Positions 1 to 10,246 are shown, numbered from the stretch's first letter. The stretch is DNA of 41,028 nucleotides from Paracoccus sp. UBA889 (GCA_002294185.1 DBFD01000065.1:1-41028); one strand, 5' to 3'. Notes: a model not told the origin generated them from the sequence alone. Program-made: numbers and translations.

Positions 1-1343
<1,343 letters not shown>

Positions 1344-1356
1344 GGGGCGATGATGG

Positions 1357-1402
1357 GTGCCTCCGGCGGGGATATATGGGGACCGAAGACGGGCAGGAGG
1401 GC
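1357..1402 (+). repeat. Possible Rhodobacteraceae-type intergenic element upstream of the macrodomain gene
   Basis: The gap between liuB and the macrodomain gene carries a CCTCCGGCGGGGATATATGG block followed by GACCGAAGA and a purine-rich ribosome-binding stretch. A similar arrangement (CCGGGGTATTTGG, then ACAACGAAGAAGAGG) lies on the minus strand just upstream of the dihydropyrimidinase gene, near 30570-30605. I recognise this layout as common ahead of genes in Rhodobacteraceae, but that is from memory. Confidence 0.4.
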
Positions 1403-1405
1403 AGG

Positions 1406-1891
1406 ATGATCAGGGTCTGGCAGGGCGATATCACGACGCTCGACGTCGATGCGATCGTGAACGCCGCCAACCAATCGCTGCTGGGCGGCGGCGGTGTGGA
1501 CGGCGCCATCCATCGCGCGGCGGGGCCCGACCTGCTGGACGAATGCCGCAAGATCGGCGGCTGTCCGACGGGCGAGGCGCGGATCACCGGCGGCTACCGT
1601 CTGCCCGCGAGGCATGTCATCCACGCCGTCGGACCGGTCTGGCGCGGCGGCGATGCGAGCGAGGACGATCTGCTGGCCTCGGCCTATCGCAGCGCGCTGC
1701 TGCTGGCGCGGCGGCACGATCTGGCCAGCATCGCCTTTCCGGCGATCTCGACCGGCGTTTACGGCTTTCCGGCCGATCGCGCCGCCAGGATCGCCGTGCA
1801 GACGATCCGTTCGCATCGCGGCGGGCTGGCGGTGACGCTGGTCGCGTTCGATCCCCGCTCGGCCGGTCCGCTTGAAAGGGCGCTGGCATGA
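1406..1891 (+). CDS. Macrodomain ADP-ribose / O-acetyl-ADP-ribose hydrolase (MacroD/YmdB type)
   Basis: A 161-residue stand-alone macrodomain. It starts [10 protein letters not shown] and carries the MacroD-class signatures: [20 protein letters not shown] (substrate loop with the catalytic GGGGVD stretch), [17 protein letters not shown], and ISTGVYGFP (phosphate-binding loop). Family members remove ADP-ribose from acidic protein residues and deacetylate O-acetyl-ADP-ribose, the sirtuin product. The ATG at 1406 follows a GGAGGGCAGG ribosome-binding site. It sits 62 bp after liuB and 82 bp before liuD, on the same strand, so it is probably co-transcribed with the leucine pathway. Family membership is firm; the substrate in this operon is unknown. 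Confidence 0.9.
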   Translation: MIRVWQGDITTLDVDAIVNAANQSLLGGGGVDGAIHRAAGPDLLDECRKIGGCPTGEARITGGYRLPARHVIHAVGPVWRGGDASEDDLLASAYRSALLLARRHDLASIAFPAISTGVYGFPADRAARIAVQTIRSHRGGLAVTLVAFDPRSAGPLERALA

Positions 1892-1973
1892 ACGGTTCCT
1901 CCTTGTCCGGAAACCCTGCGGCAGTCCGGGGGCGCAAGGTCCCAAGCCGCGCTGCCACAGAACAAGGCCAGCC

Positions 1974-3902
1974 ATGTTCCAGAAGATCCTGATCGCCAAT
2001 CGCGGCGAGATTGCCTGCCGCATCATTGATACCTGCCAGCGCATGGGCGTCTCGACCATCGCCGTCTTTTCGGATGCCGACCGCGCCGCGCGCCATGTCT
2101 CGATGGCCGACGAGGCGGTGCATCTGGGCGGGCCGGCGCCCGCCGACAGCTATCTGCGCGGCGAGGCGATCATCGCCGCCGCCGCGGCGACCGGCGCCCA
2201 GGCGATCCATCCGGGCTACGGCTTTCTCAGCGAGAATCCCGATTTCGTCGAGGCTGTCGAGGCGGCGGGGCTGGTCTTCATCGGGCCGTCCTCCCGCGCC
2301 ATCCGGGCGATGGGATTGAAGGACGCGGCCAAGCGGGTGATGGAAGAAGCGAGCGTTCCGGTCGTGCCCGGCTATCACGGTGCCAATCAGGATCCCGGCC
2401 ATCTGGCCCAGCAGGCGGAGCGGATCGGCTATCCGGTTCTGATCAAGGCCGTGGCGGGCGGCGGCGGCAAGGGAATGCGCCGTGTCGACGATCCGAAGGA
2501 TTTCGCCGATGCGCTGGCCTCGGCCCGGTCCGAGGCGCGGACCGCCTTTGGCAATCCCGACGTGCTGATCGAGAAATACGTGCTGCAACCGCGCCATATC
2601 GAGGTGCAGGTCTTCGGCGACGGCCACCGCGCGGTGCATCTGTTCGAACGCGATTGTTCGCTGCAACGGCGCCACCAGAAGGTCATCGAGGAAGCACCGG
2701 CCCCCGGCATGACGCCCGAGATCCGCAAGGTGATGGGCGCTGCGGCGGTTCGTGCCGCCGAAGCCATTGGCTATGCCGGGGCGGGCACGATCGAATTCAT
2801 CGTCGATGGCTCGGAAGGGCTGCGCGAGGACAGGTTCTGGTTCATGGAGATGAACACCCGGCTTCAGGTCGAACATCCCGTGACCGAGGCGATCACCGGC
2901 ATCGATCTGGTCGAATGGCAGTTGCGCGTCGCCAGCGGAGAGCCCTTGCCCGCCAGGCAGGACGCGCTGACCATTTCGGGCCACGCCTTCGAGGCGCGGC
3001 TCTACGCCGAGGATGTGCCGGCGGGTTTTCTGCCGGCCACGGGGCGGCTGGCGCGGCTGGCCTTTCCTCAGGGCGCGCGGATCGAGACCGGCGTCAGGCA
3101 GGGCGATACGATCAGCCCCTATTACGACCCGATGATCGCCAAGATCGTCACCCACGGGCCCACGCGGGCGGTGGCGTTGCGGGCGCTGGAATCGGCCCTG
3201 GTCGATACCGAGGTGGCGGGATCCGTCACCAATCTGGATTTCCTCATCGCGCTGACCCGGCATGACGGCTTTCGCGCGGGCCAGGTCGATACCGGGCTGA
3301 TCGCCCGCGACCTGGATGATCTGGTCGCCGCCGCGGAACCCGATCCGGCGGCCCGCGTGCTGGCCGTGATCGGCCTTGCCGGGCTGGCCGATCCGCAGGC
3401 GCGGGGCGGCGCGACGCTGTGGCAGCCGCTGCGCCGCACCATTGCCTGGGATGGCGGCCAGGCCGTGCTCGAGGTTCTGGGACCGGGCCGCGCGCGCGTG
3501 TCGCTGGACAATCAGCCCCACGAGGTGCGCTGGCAGGGCGACCGCTGGTGGGTCGATGATGCGTTGCGGCGCAACCGCATCGTCACCCATGATGCCGGCG
3601 TCAGCGTCTTTGGCGGCCGGACGGTGCATCTGGTGCCGCGCGATCCGCTGGCGCGCGACGCGGCCGCGGCCGGCGGCGACGCGCTGACCCTGTCGCCGAT
3701 GCCGGGATTGGTGAAATCGGTCCATGTCTCGGTCGGTCAGCCGGTCAGGACCGGCGACCGGCTGGCGGTGCTGGAAGCGATGAAGATGGAACATGCGCTG
3801 ACCGCCGCCCGTGACGGCATCGTGGCCGAGGTGCTGGCAGCCGAAGGCCAGCAGGTCGAGGCCGGCGCCGCGCTGATCCGGCTGGAAGAGGAGGCGTCGT
3901 GA
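1974..3902 (+). CDS. liuD: Methylcrotonyl-CoA carboxylase, biotin carboxylase/biotin carrier (alpha) subunit
   Basis: A 642-residue biotin-dependent carboxylase alpha subunit: ATP- and bicarbonate-dependent carboxylation of its own biotin, which then serves LiuB. The N-terminal biotin carboxylase domain (about 1-450) begins FQKILIANRGEIACRI and has the ATP-grasp loop AVAGGGGKGMR and the EMNTRLQVEHPVTE active-site stretch. A linker domain follows, and the C-terminus is a biotinyl domain with EAMKMEH; the biotin-accepting lysine is Lys604. I chose the ATG at 1974 because the carboxylase homology starts there; the in-frame upstream extension has no family resemblance. Its stop overlaps the GST start by 4 bp (GTGA). 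Confidence 0.94.
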   Translation: MFQKILIANRGEIACRIIDTCQRMGVSTIAVFSDADRAARHVSMADEAVHLGGPAPADSYLRGEAIIAAAAATGAQAIHPGYGFLSENPDFVEAVEAAGLVFIGPSSRAIRAMGLKDAAKRVMEEASVPVVPGYHGANQDPGHLAQQAERIGYPVLIKAVAGGGGKGMRRVDDPKDFADALASARSEARTAFGNPDVLIEKYVLQPRHIEVQVFGDGHRAVHLFERDCSLQRRHQKVIEEAPAPGMTPEIRKVMGAAAVRAAEAIGYAGAGTIEFIVDGSEGLREDRFWFMEMNTRLQVEHPVTEAITGIDLVEWQLRVASGEPLPARQDALTISGHAFEARLYAEDVPAGFLPATGRLARLAFPQGARIETGVRQGDTISPYYDPMIAKIVTHGPTRAVALRALESALVDTEVAGSVTNLDFLIALTRHDGFRAGQVDTGLIARDLDDLVAAAEPDPAARVLAVIGLAGLADPQARGGATLWQPLRRTIAWDGGQAVLEVLGPGRARVSLDNQPHEVRWQGDRWWVDDALRRNRIVTHDAGVSVFGGRTVHLVPRDPLARDAAAAGGDALTLSPMPGLVKSVHVSVGQPVRTGDRLAVLEAMKMEHALTAARDGIVAEVLAAEGQQVEAGAALIRLEEEAS

Positions 3903-4552
3903 TCCGGCTGCATCATGTGCCCGGCTCGCGTTCGATGCGGGTGCTGTGGCTGATCGAGGAACTGGGGCTTGATTGCCAGATCGTCGTCTGGTCGCTGACC
4001 GACGGATCCCTGCGCAGTCCGGAGTTTCTGGCGCTGTCGCCCGCCGGTCGGATCCCTGCCTTGCAGATCGACGGGCGCGCGATCTTCGAATCCGGCGCCA
4101 TCGTGCAATACCTGACCGAGCGCGAGGGACGGCTGGCGCCGAAACCGGGCGAGTTCGCGCGCGCGGATTTCCTGGAATGGGTCAGTTTCGCCGAGACCCA
4201 GGCCAATATTCTTCAGGCGCTGAACATCCAGCATATCTTCCTGCGCCCAGACAGCGCGCGGTCGTTGCCGCTGATGAAGCTGGACACCAGGCGGCTGGCG
4301 GTGACGGCGCGGGCGCTGGAAGGGCATCTGTCGCGTCAGGACATGCTGCTGGCAGGTGGCTTTTCGGCGGCTGACTGCATGATGGGTTTCAATATCGAAG
4401 CCGTGTTCCGGTTTCTGCCAAAGGCCGAATTCCCGGCACTGGCGGCCTATCGCGACCGGATGACGGCGCGGCCCGCCTATCGCCGTGCGTTGGACAGGGC
4501 GGGCGGCGACAGCATCTATCAACGCGAATTCTACGAGCTGCCCGATGCCTGA
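3899..4552 (+). CDS. Glutathione S-transferase family protein
   Basis: A 217-residue soluble GST. The N-terminal thioredoxin-like domain starts MIRLHHVPGSRSMRVLWLIE; the SRS segment is where the catalytic serine of bacterial GSTs lies. The GRIPALQIDG segment holds the cis-proline that binds the glutathione backbone, and FESGAIVQYL is the ESxAI glutathione gamma-glutamyl contact. The C-terminal half is the helical GST domain. The GTG start at 3899 overlaps the liuD stop (GTGA), and the stop overlaps the next gene by 8 bp, so it is translationally locked into the leucine operon. The substrate is unknown; a role with reactive enoyl-CoA or glutaconyl intermediates is only a guess. Confidence 0.87.
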   Translation: MIRLHHVPGSRSMRVLWLIEELGLDCQIVVWSLTDGSLRSPEFLALSPAGRIPALQIDGRAIFESGAIVQYLTEREGRLAPKPGEFARADFLEWVSFAETQANILQALNIQHIFLRPDSARSLPLMKLDTRRLAVTARALEGHLSRQDMLLAGGFSAADCMMGFNIEAVFRFLPKAEFPALAAYRDRMTARPAYRRALDRAGGDSIYQREFYELPDA

Positions 4553-5408
4553 TCACGCCGAGATCTTCGAGATGGGACCGCGAGACGGGTTGCAGAACGA
4601 AAAGCGGCTGATCCCGGCGGCGCGGAAGATCGCGCTGGTCGATCTGCTGTCGCTGGCGGGATTCCGGCGCATCGAGGTGACCAGCTTCGTCAGCCCGAAA
4701 TGGGTGCCGCAGCTGGGCGACGCGGCGCAGGTGATGGCAGGCATCGCGCGGCGGCCGGGGGTCCGCTATGCCGCGCTGACCCCGAACATGAAGGGCTATG
4801 AGGCCGCGCGCGAGGCAGGCGCCAGCGAGGTCGCGATCTTCGCCAGCGCCTCGGAGGGGTTCAGCCGCGCCAATCTGAACGCCGGCATCGCCGAAAGCCT
4901 GGACCGTTTCGCGCCGGTCGCGCGGGCCGCGCGCGATGACGGGATCCCGGTCCGCGGCTATGTCAGCGTCGTGACCGATTGTCCCTTCGACGGCCCGACG
5001 CCGCCGGGCAATGCGGCACGGGTCGCGGCGGCGCTGCGCGAGATGGGCTGCTACGAGATCAGCCTTGGCGACACGATCGGCCAGGGACGCCCCGAGACCA
5101 TCGACGCGATGCTGTCGGCGGTGCTGGACGAGGTTCCGGCAAACCGGCTGGCCGGACATTATCACGATACTGCCGGTCGGGCGCTGATGAATATCGACGC
5201 CAGCCTCGCGCGCGGGCTGCGGGTCTTCGACGCGGCGGTGGGCGGCCTTGGCGGCTGCCCCTATGCGCCCGGCGCCAAGGGCAATGTCGCGACCGAAAAG
5301 GTGGCGCGGCATCTTGAGGCCCTGGGCCATGCGACCGGGCTCGACATGGCGGTCATCGACAGGGCCGCGGCGATGGCGCGCGACATGCGAAAGGAAGCCG
5401 ATGTCTGA
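4545..5408 (+). CDS. liuE: Hydroxymethylglutaryl-CoA lyase
   Basis: A 287-residue HMG-CoA lyase, which splits HMG-CoA to acetyl-CoA and acetoacetate as the last step of leucine catabolism. It is a TIM barrel of the DRE-TIM family: EMGPRDGLQNE near the N-terminus supplies the catalytic Arg-Asp and metal ligand, GHYHDTAGRA holds the two metal-binding histidines, and GGLGGCPYAPGAKGN is the family signature with catalytic Cys238. The ATG at 4545 lies inside the end of the GST gene (8-bp overlap). Its end overlaps liuC by 8 bp. Length and motifs are normal for the family. Confidence 0.95.
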   Translation: MPDHAEIFEMGPRDGLQNEKRLIPAARKIALVDLLSLAGFRRIEVTSFVSPKWVPQLGDAAQVMAGIARRPGVRYAALTPNMKGYEAAREAGASEVAIFASASEGFSRANLNAGIAESLDRFAPVARAARDDGIPVRGYVSVVTDCPFDGPTPPGNAARVAAALREMGCYEISLGDTIGQGRPETIDAMLSAVLDEVPANRLAGHYHDTAGRALMNIDASLARGLRVFDAAVGGLGGCPYAPGAKGNVATEKVARHLEALGHATGLDMAVIDRAAAMARDMRKEADV

Positions 5409-6201
5409 AACGATCCGGATCGAAACCGATTCGCGCGGTGTGGCGACGCTGTCGCTGGCGCGACCGAACAAGCATAACGCCCTGTCACAGGCGATGATGG
5501 AGGATCTGACCCGCGCCGCGGCCGGGCTGGGCGCCGATCCGGCAGTGCGCGTGGTGGTGCTGGCCGGAGACGGGGCCAGCTTCTGCGCTGGCGGCGATCT
5601 GGCCTGGATGAAGGCGCAGATCGCCGCCGAGGCGGAAACCCGGCGCGCTGGCGCAAGACTGCTGGCGGGAATGCTGTCGGCGCTGAACACGCTGCCGAAG
5701 CCGCTGATCGGGCGGGTTCACGGCAATGCCTTCGGCGGCGGGGTGGGGATGATGTCGGTCTGTGACATCGCCATCGCCTCGCTGGAGGCGAAATTCGGTC
5801 TGACCGAGGTGAAGCTGGGGCTGATCCCGGCGACCATCGGTCCCTATGTCCTGGCGCGGATGGGCGAGGACAAGGCCCGTCGCGTGTTCTTCTCGGGCCG
5901 GATCTTCGGGGCCGAGGAGGCGGTGACGCTGAACCTCGCGGCCCGCGCCGTGCCCGCCGGCGATCTTGACGCCGCGGTCGAGGCCGAGGTGGCGCCGTTC
6001 CTGCTGGGCGCGCCGGGCGCCATTGCGGCGGCCAAGGCGCAATGCCGCGCGCTTGGCCCGCGCATCGACGCCGCCGCGATCGAGGACAGCGTCGAGCGGC
6101 TGGTGGCGGTGTGGGAGGAAAGGGAGGCGGCCGAGGGGATCGCCGCCTTCTTCGACAAGCGCAAGCCCGACTGGCAAGTGCCGACTTCGCCCGCGTCCTG
6201 A
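5401..6201 (+). CDS. liuC: Enoyl-CoA hydratase, probable methylglutaconyl-CoA hydratase
   Basis: A 266-residue crotonase-fold protein. GASFCAGGDLAWM and GNAFGGGVGMMSVCDIAIAS form the oxyanion hole and CoA pocket; TEVKLGLIPATIGPYV holds the catalytic glutamate region typical of methylglutaconyl-CoA hydratases (GLIPATISPYV). The reaction would be 3-methylglutaconyl-CoA plus water to HMG-CoA, feeding LiuE. It starts at the ATG at 5401 within the last codons of liuE. It is the last gene of the operon here; the next gene is convergent, 108 bp away. The specific substrate is inferred from the operon and the GLIPATIGPYV motif; the crotonase family itself is certain. Confidence 0.9.
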   Translation: MSETIRIETDSRGVATLSLARPNKHNALSQAMMEDLTRAAAGLGADPAVRVVVLAGDGASFCAGGDLAWMKAQIAAEAETRRAGARLLAGMLSALNTLPKPLIGRVHGNAFGGGVGMMSVCDIAIASLEAKFGLTEVKLGLIPATIGPYVLARMGEDKARRVFFSGRIFGAEEAVTLNLAARAVPAGDLDAAVEAEVAPFLLGAPGAIAAAKAQCRALGPRIDAAAIEDSVERLVAVWEEREAAEGIAAFFDKRKPDWQVPTSPAS

Positions 6202-6309
6202 CACGGTGCCGCGCCGCGCCGGCTCGCCTCCGGGCGCCTGTCAGGCCCTGCGCAGACTTTCGGTCAGCGGTTGCCGGAGATGGGGCGATCTTCACGCCGG
6301 GAAGAAGGC

Positions 6310-7323
6310 TCAGCCGCCGGTATGGCTCATGTGGCGGGGCATCTGGCCCGCCACGTGCTGGCGGGAATAGTCGAAATCGTGGCCCTTGGGCTTGCGGGCG
6401 ATGGCGCCGCGGATGGCCTCGCGCAGGGGGGCGTCCTCTGCGCTGGCGCGCAGCGGCGCGCGCAGATCGGCACGATCCTCCTGGCCCAGGCACATGTAAA
6501 GCTCGCCCGTGCAGGTCACGCGGACACGGTTGCAGCTTTCGCAGAAATTATGCGTCAGCGGCGTGATGAAGCCGATCTTCTGCCCGGTTTCGCGCAGCCG
6601 GACATAACGGGCCGGACCCCCCGTGCGTTCGGCCAGATCGACCAGTGTGAAACATTCGGCCAGACGGGCGCGCAGATCGGTCAGCGGCCAATACTGGTCC
6701 AGGCGGTCCTCGTTGCCCAGATCGCCCATCGGCATGACCTCGATGAAGGTCAGGTCATGGCCCTCATCGCCACACCAGCGGACCAGATCGAACAATTCGT
6801 CGTCGTTCACGCCCTTCAGCGCGACGGCGTTGATCTTGACCCGCAGCCCGGCCGCGCGGGCGGCGCGGATGCCCTCCAGCACCTGCGGCAGCCGGCCCCA
6901 GCGGGTGATGGCGGAGAACTTGTCGGCATCCAGCGTGTCCAGCGAGACGTTGACCCGGCGAACCCCGCAATCCACCAGTTCCGGGGCGAAACGGGCCAGC
7001 TGGCTGCCGTTGGTGGTCAGCGTCAATTCGTCCAGGCCCGCGCCCAGATGGCGCGACATGGCGCCGAAAAAGCCCATGATCCCGCGCCGGACCAGCGGTT
7101 CGCCCCCGGTGATGCGCAACTTGCGCACGCCAAGATCCACGAAGGCGGAACAAAGCCGGTCCAGTTCCTCCAATGTCAGCAATTCGACCTTAGGCAGGAA
7201 CTGCATATGTTCGGACATGCAATAGACACAGCGGAAATCGCAACGATCCGTCACCGATACCCGAAGATAGGTGATCGGACGGGCAAAAGGGTCGATGAGA
7301 GGCGCGGCTTGCATGTCGTCCAT
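6310..7323 (-). CDS. moaA: GTP 3',8-cyclase MoaA (molybdenum cofactor biosynthesis)
   Basis: A 337-residue radical SAM enzyme that converts GTP to 3',8-cyclo-7,8-dihydro-GTP in the first step of molybdopterin synthesis. The first [4Fe-4S] cluster motif is CDFRCVYC (Cys28, Cys32, Cys35), followed by the SAM-binding [12 protein letters not shown]. The C-terminal [20 protein letters not shown] holds the second cluster ligands. The chain ends in Gly-Gly, the tail required for MoaA activity. I start it at the ATG at 7323 (MDDMQAAP); longer in-frame extension does not resemble MoaA, and a second ATG at 7314 is possible. It is divergent from the lipoprotein gene and convergent with liuC. No other moa genes are in the window. 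Confidence 0.95.
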   Translation of the reverse strand: MDDMQAAPLIDPFARPITYLRVSVTDRCDFRCVYCMSEHMQFLPKVELLTLEELDRLCSAFVDLGVRKLRITGGEPLVRRGIMGFFGAMSRHLGAGLDELTLTTNGSQLARFAPELVDCGVRRVNVSLDTLDADKFSAITRWGRLPQVLEGIRAARAAGLRVKINAVALKGVNDDELFDLVRWCGDEGHDLTFIEVMPMGDLGNEDRLDQYWPLTDLRARLAECFTLVDLAERTGGPARYVRLRETGQKIGFITPLTHNFCESCNRVRVTCTGELYMCLGQEDRADLRAPLRASAEDAPLREAIRGAIARKPKGHDFDYSRQHVAGQMPRHMSHTGG

Positions 7324-7446
7324 GAGCTTCAATCTAGGCGTCTCGGCGCCGGTGCACAAGCATCCGCCGATCACGCAACCGCCGGTGGACGCAGGCGGCG
7401 GGGCTGGTCTAACCTGCCCGCGCCACGCCATCCAAGGAACGTCCCG

Positions 7447-7956
7447 ATGCGAATGACAACCCCCGCGATCCTGTCCGTCATGGTCCTTGCCGCCTGCCAG
7501 CCCCTGGCGACGACGACAGGTGATCGGCCGTCAAACACGGTGCAACCGGCCAGGATCGAAAGCGATCTTTCACCACAGCAGGTGGCCGCAGCGACCGCGA
7601 TCACGCGCGCACCGCCACCGCCGCCCTCGGCGCGCGCCTCGGCCCGGCAGCTGGATACGACGACTGCCGAACAAAAGGCCGCCGCCGCCGGGGCGCCCGA
7701 GGCGGCCGAGACCAGGCTGGGCAGCACCGTCGCCTCGCTGGGCGATCCGACGCAGGGCGGGTTCTGGATCAAGACACCGCTGGTCAAGGCGCGCGGCATC
7801 GGGCGGATCGTGAATCCCGCCAACGGCAAATCGGCCAAGGTCGATCTGATCCCGCTGGCGGGCGGTGGGTCGGGCAGTCAGGTCTCGCTACCGGCGCTGC
7901 AACTGATCGGCGTGTCGCTGACCGAACTGCCGACGATCGAGGTCTACAAATCCTGA
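7447..7956 (+). CDS. Small lipoprotein with an RlpA-like C-terminal segment
   Basis: A 169-residue predicted lipoprotein. The signal peptide ends in the lipobox LAAC, with Cys17 as the lipidation site. Residues 20-80 are a low-complexity Pro/Ala/Thr-rich linker. The conserved part is about 90-169: [20 protein letters not shown], then [20 protein letters not shown] and [20 protein letters not shown]. That order (NG-K-S strand, polar loop, S-x-x-A-x-x-L-G helix, final strand) resembles the double-psi barrel of RlpA, but the catalytic-type Asp is not evident. Homologues may be listed in databases as D-galactarate dehydratase-like, which this size does not support. The AAGGA ribosome-binding site lies 8 bp before the ATG at 7447. 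Function unknown. Confidence 0.75.
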   Translation: MRMTTPAILSVMVLAACQPLATTTGDRPSNTVQPARIESDLSPQQVAAATAITRAPPPPPSARASARQLDTTTAEQKAAAAGAPEAAETRLGSTVASLGDPTQGGFWIKTPLVKARGIGRIVNPANGKSAKVDLIPLAGGGSGSQVSLPALQLIGVSLTELPTIEVYKS

Positions 7957-8146
7957 CAAGCCGCCCGGTGCGCCTGTAATTCGGGTCCCTCGGGCGCGAC
8001 ACGCGACATCGGTTGCCGCGGGATCACATCTTCCATGACCGGGCGTTCCGCTCCGGCCGCGAGAAAACCCTGGCTGCGACGGCAAGAAGGCGGTGGCAGC
8101 GGGCTTGCCCGGCGGCTAAAAGGCCCTCGCAACGAACAGGTGTCCC

Positions 8147-9478
8147 ATGTCCCATACCGCCGAACCGTGTCCCATGACCTCGCGTCGCAGCGGCCCGCTG
8201 AAGGGCGTGGCGCAGGTGCCTGGCGACAAGTCGATCAGTCACCGGGCGCTGATCCTGGGGGCGTTGTCGGTGGGCGAGACGCGGGTAACCGGCCTTCTGG
8301 AAGGGCAGGACGTGCTGGATACGGCAAGGGCGATGGCGGCTTTCGGCGCGCAGGTCGAACGGCTGGGCGCGGGCGAATGGTCGGTGCATGGCGTGGGCGT
8401 GGGTGGCTTTGCCGAACCCGAAGGCATCATAGATTGCGGCAATTCCGGCACCGGGGTGCGGCTGATCATGGGGGCGATGGCCACGACCCCGATCACCGCG
8501 ACCTTCACCGGCGATGCCAGCCTGTCGCGGCGCCCGATGGCGCGGGTCACCGATCCGCTGTCGGCCTTTGGCGCGCAGATCACGGCGCGCGAGGGCGGAC
8601 GGCTGCCGATCACCATCCAGGGCGCCGCCGATCCGGTTCCGCTGCGCTATCGCACGCCGGTCGCCAGTGCGCAGATCAAGTCGGCCATCCTTTTGGCCGG
8701 CCTGAATTCGCCCGGCGAGACGGTGGTGATCGAGGCCGAACCCACGCGCGATCATTCCGAACGGATGCTGGCGGGGTTCGGCGCCCAGATCCGGACCGAA
8801 ACGACGGATCAGGGCCACGTCGTCACGCTGGCGGGCCGGCCCGAGTTGCGGGCGCAGCCGGTCGCCGTGCCACGCGACCCATCCAGCGCGGCCTTTCCGG
8901 TGGCGGCGGCGCTGATCGTGCCGGGATCGCAGGTCCGGGTGCCCGGTGTCAGCCGCAATCGGACGCGCGACGGGCTGTATGTGACGCTGCTGGAAATGGG
9001 CGCCGACATCGCCTTCGAGAACGAACGCGAAGAGGGCGGCGAGCCGGTGGCCGATCTGGTCGTGCGCCACGGGCCGCTGACGGGCGTGACCGTCCCGGCG
9101 GACCGCGCCGCCAGCATGATCGATGAATTTCCGATCCTGTCGGTCATCGCCGCTTTCGCGGAAGGCAGGACGGTCATGAACGGGGTTGCGGAATTGCGGG
9201 TCAAGGAAAGCGACCGAATCGACGCGATGGCGCGGGGACTTGCGGCAAACGGCGTCGAGGTCGAGGAAACCCGCGACACGATGGTCGTGCACGGCATGGC
9301 GACGGTGCCCGGAGGCGCCAGCGTGGTCACGCATCTGGACCACCGGATCGCGATGTCCTTCCTGATCCTCGGGCTTGCGGCCCAGGCCCCGGTCAGCATC
9401 GACGATGCCAGCCCCATCGCCACGTCCTTCCCCGATTTCCTGCCGCTGATACAGGGCCTCGGCGGCGATCTGGGCTAG
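8147..9478 (+). CDS. aroA: 3-Phosphoshikimate 1-carboxyvinyltransferase (EPSP synthase, class II)
   Basis: A 443-residue EPSP synthase joining shikimate-3-phosphate and phosphoenolpyruvate in the chorismate pathway. [12 protein letters not shown] is the N-terminal substrate-binding stretch; [32 protein letters not shown] and LRVKESDRI follow in the family order, ending with [11 protein letters not shown]. It closely resembles the class II enzyme of Agrobacterium CP4 as I remember it, but the PEP-site residue that is Ala100 in CP4 is Gly here (Gly101). The ATG at 8147 gives an N-terminal extension; an alternative ATG at 8174 would give 434 residues. The stop codon lies in a CTAG shared with the stop of the convergent VOC gene. 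Confidence 0.95.
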   Translation: MSHTAEPCPMTSRRSGPLKGVAQVPGDKSISHRALILGALSVGETRVTGLLEGQDVLDTARAMAAFGAQVERLGAGEWSVHGVGVGGFAEPEGIIDCGNSGTGVRLIMGAMATTPITATFTGDASLSRRPMARVTDPLSAFGAQITAREGGRLPITIQGAADPVPLRYRTPVASAQIKSAILLAGLNSPGETVVIEAEPTRDHSERMLAGFGAQIRTETTDQGHVVTLAGRPELRAQPVAVPRDPSSAAFPVAAALIVPGSQVRVPGVSRNRTRDGLYVTLLEMGADIAFENEREEGGEPVADLVVRHGPLTGVTVPADRAASMIDEFPILSVIAAFAEGRTVMNGVAELRVKESDRIDAMARGLAANGVEVEETRDTMVVHGMATVPGGASVVTHLDHRIAMSFLILGLAAQAPVSIDDASPIATSFPDFLPLIQGLGGDLG

Positions 9479-9849
9479 GTCTGCTCGTCAAGCTTGGCTT
9501 CGATATTGTTGCCGTCGGGATCCAGCAGAAAGGCCGCGTAATAGCCCGGATGATAATCGCGCAGGCCGGGCGCGCCGTTGTCGCGTCCGCCCGCGGCAAG
9601 CCCGGCTGAATGAAAGGCCGCGACCTCTTCGCGCGAACGGGCGCGAAAGCACAGATGAAGGCGGCTGGGGGGTGTGATGTTGTCGGACTGATCCAGATAA
9701 AGCGGGCCGATCTCCAGCCAGTCGCGACCGCGGCGGATGTCCGCGCCCCGGCCCAGGGCGTTCAGGATGGCCACATAGAACGAAACGCCCCGGTCGAAAT
9801 CGGACAGGCGCAGATGGATATGGTCGATCAGGTCGCTGTCGTCGTGCAT
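9475..9849 (-). CDS. VOC-superfamily (glyoxalase/bleomycin-resistance fold) protein
   Basis: A 124-residue single-module VOC protein. [20 protein letters not shown] is the usual first strand and helix with a metal-ligand-type histidine; [14 protein letters not shown] is the family's closing motif with the terminal acidic ligand. Such proteins can be lyases, isomerases, dioxygenases or drug-binding proteins, and nothing here decides which. I start it at the ATG at 9849 because VOC homology begins at MHDDSD; the 16 extra upstream in-frame residues look random. Its TAG stop overlaps the aroA TAG on the other strand within one CTAG. Confidence 0.85.
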   Translation of the reverse strand: MHDDSDLIDHIHLRLSDFDRGVSFYVAILNALGRGADIRRGRDWLEIGPLYLDQSDNITPPSRLHLCFRARSREEVAAFHSAGLAAGGRDNGAPGLRDYHPGYYAAFLLDPDGNNIEAKLDEQT

Positions 9850-10054
9850 GAATGGCTCCGGTCGGCAAAACGCATGACCGGGACAAAGGTTCAGCACCGA
9901 ATCCTGTCCGCAAAAGCGTCATCCTGTTTCGGCGCGTCCCATCACATATGGCAGGCGGCGTTCGTCCCGGACTGCGCCAGGTCGCGCCGCCAAAAGAGAA
10001 CAGCCCGTCCTTGATTCTGCCGCTTCCACGGGCGGGCCTGGAGGGATGGGATGC

Positions 10055-10131
10055 TGGTAGGCCCGGAGGGACTTGAACCCCCAACCAAGGCGTTATGAGC
10101 GCCCTGCTCTGACCAATTGAGCTACAGGCCC
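10055..10131 (-). tRNA. tRNA with CAT anticodon, probably tRNA-Ile2 (lysidine type)
   Basis: On the minus strand a full cloverleaf forms. The acceptor arm is GGGCCTG/CGGGCCT (with G1-U72 and U6-G67 wobbles), the D arm is GCTC/GAGC, and the anticodon stem is GGGCG/CGCCT around loop CTCATAA. The T arm is GGGGG/CCCTC with loop TTCAAGT, the discriminator is A73, and the CCA end is encoded. Anticodon CAT means elongator Met or the Ile2 species whose C34 is changed to lysidine by TilS. The initiator is excluded by the paired 1-72 end. The variable region TGGTT and TTCAAGT loop fit Ile2 better than Met, by memory of other bacterial Ile2 genes. Confidence 0.93.
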
Positions 10132-10144
10132 GTAGCGCGCGATC

Positions 10145-10173
10145 TGACTAAAGCGGCCGGCAGGCGCGGTCAA
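10145..10173 (-). promoter_or_regulatory. Promoter of the CAT-anticodon tRNA
   Basis: Reading the minus strand, TTGACC (10173-10168) and TAGTCA (10150-10145) are separated by 17 bp, with a GC-rich discriminator (GCGCGC) before the tRNA 5' end at 10131. This is the usual layout of a growth-rate-controlled stable RNA promoter. The -35 is good and the -10 is weak. Confidence 0.55.
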
Positions 10174-10246
10174 GCGCGTTGGCCCGTTGCCCAGAGCCCC
10201 GCCATCCGCTATCGGGGGGCGCGACATTCCAGCCGGGGACGGGCCG

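Noticed and set aside
1617-3794. A 725-codon open frame on the minus strand across the macrodomain gene and liuD
   Set aside because: It is antisense to genes with complete family signatures and shows no recognisable domain.
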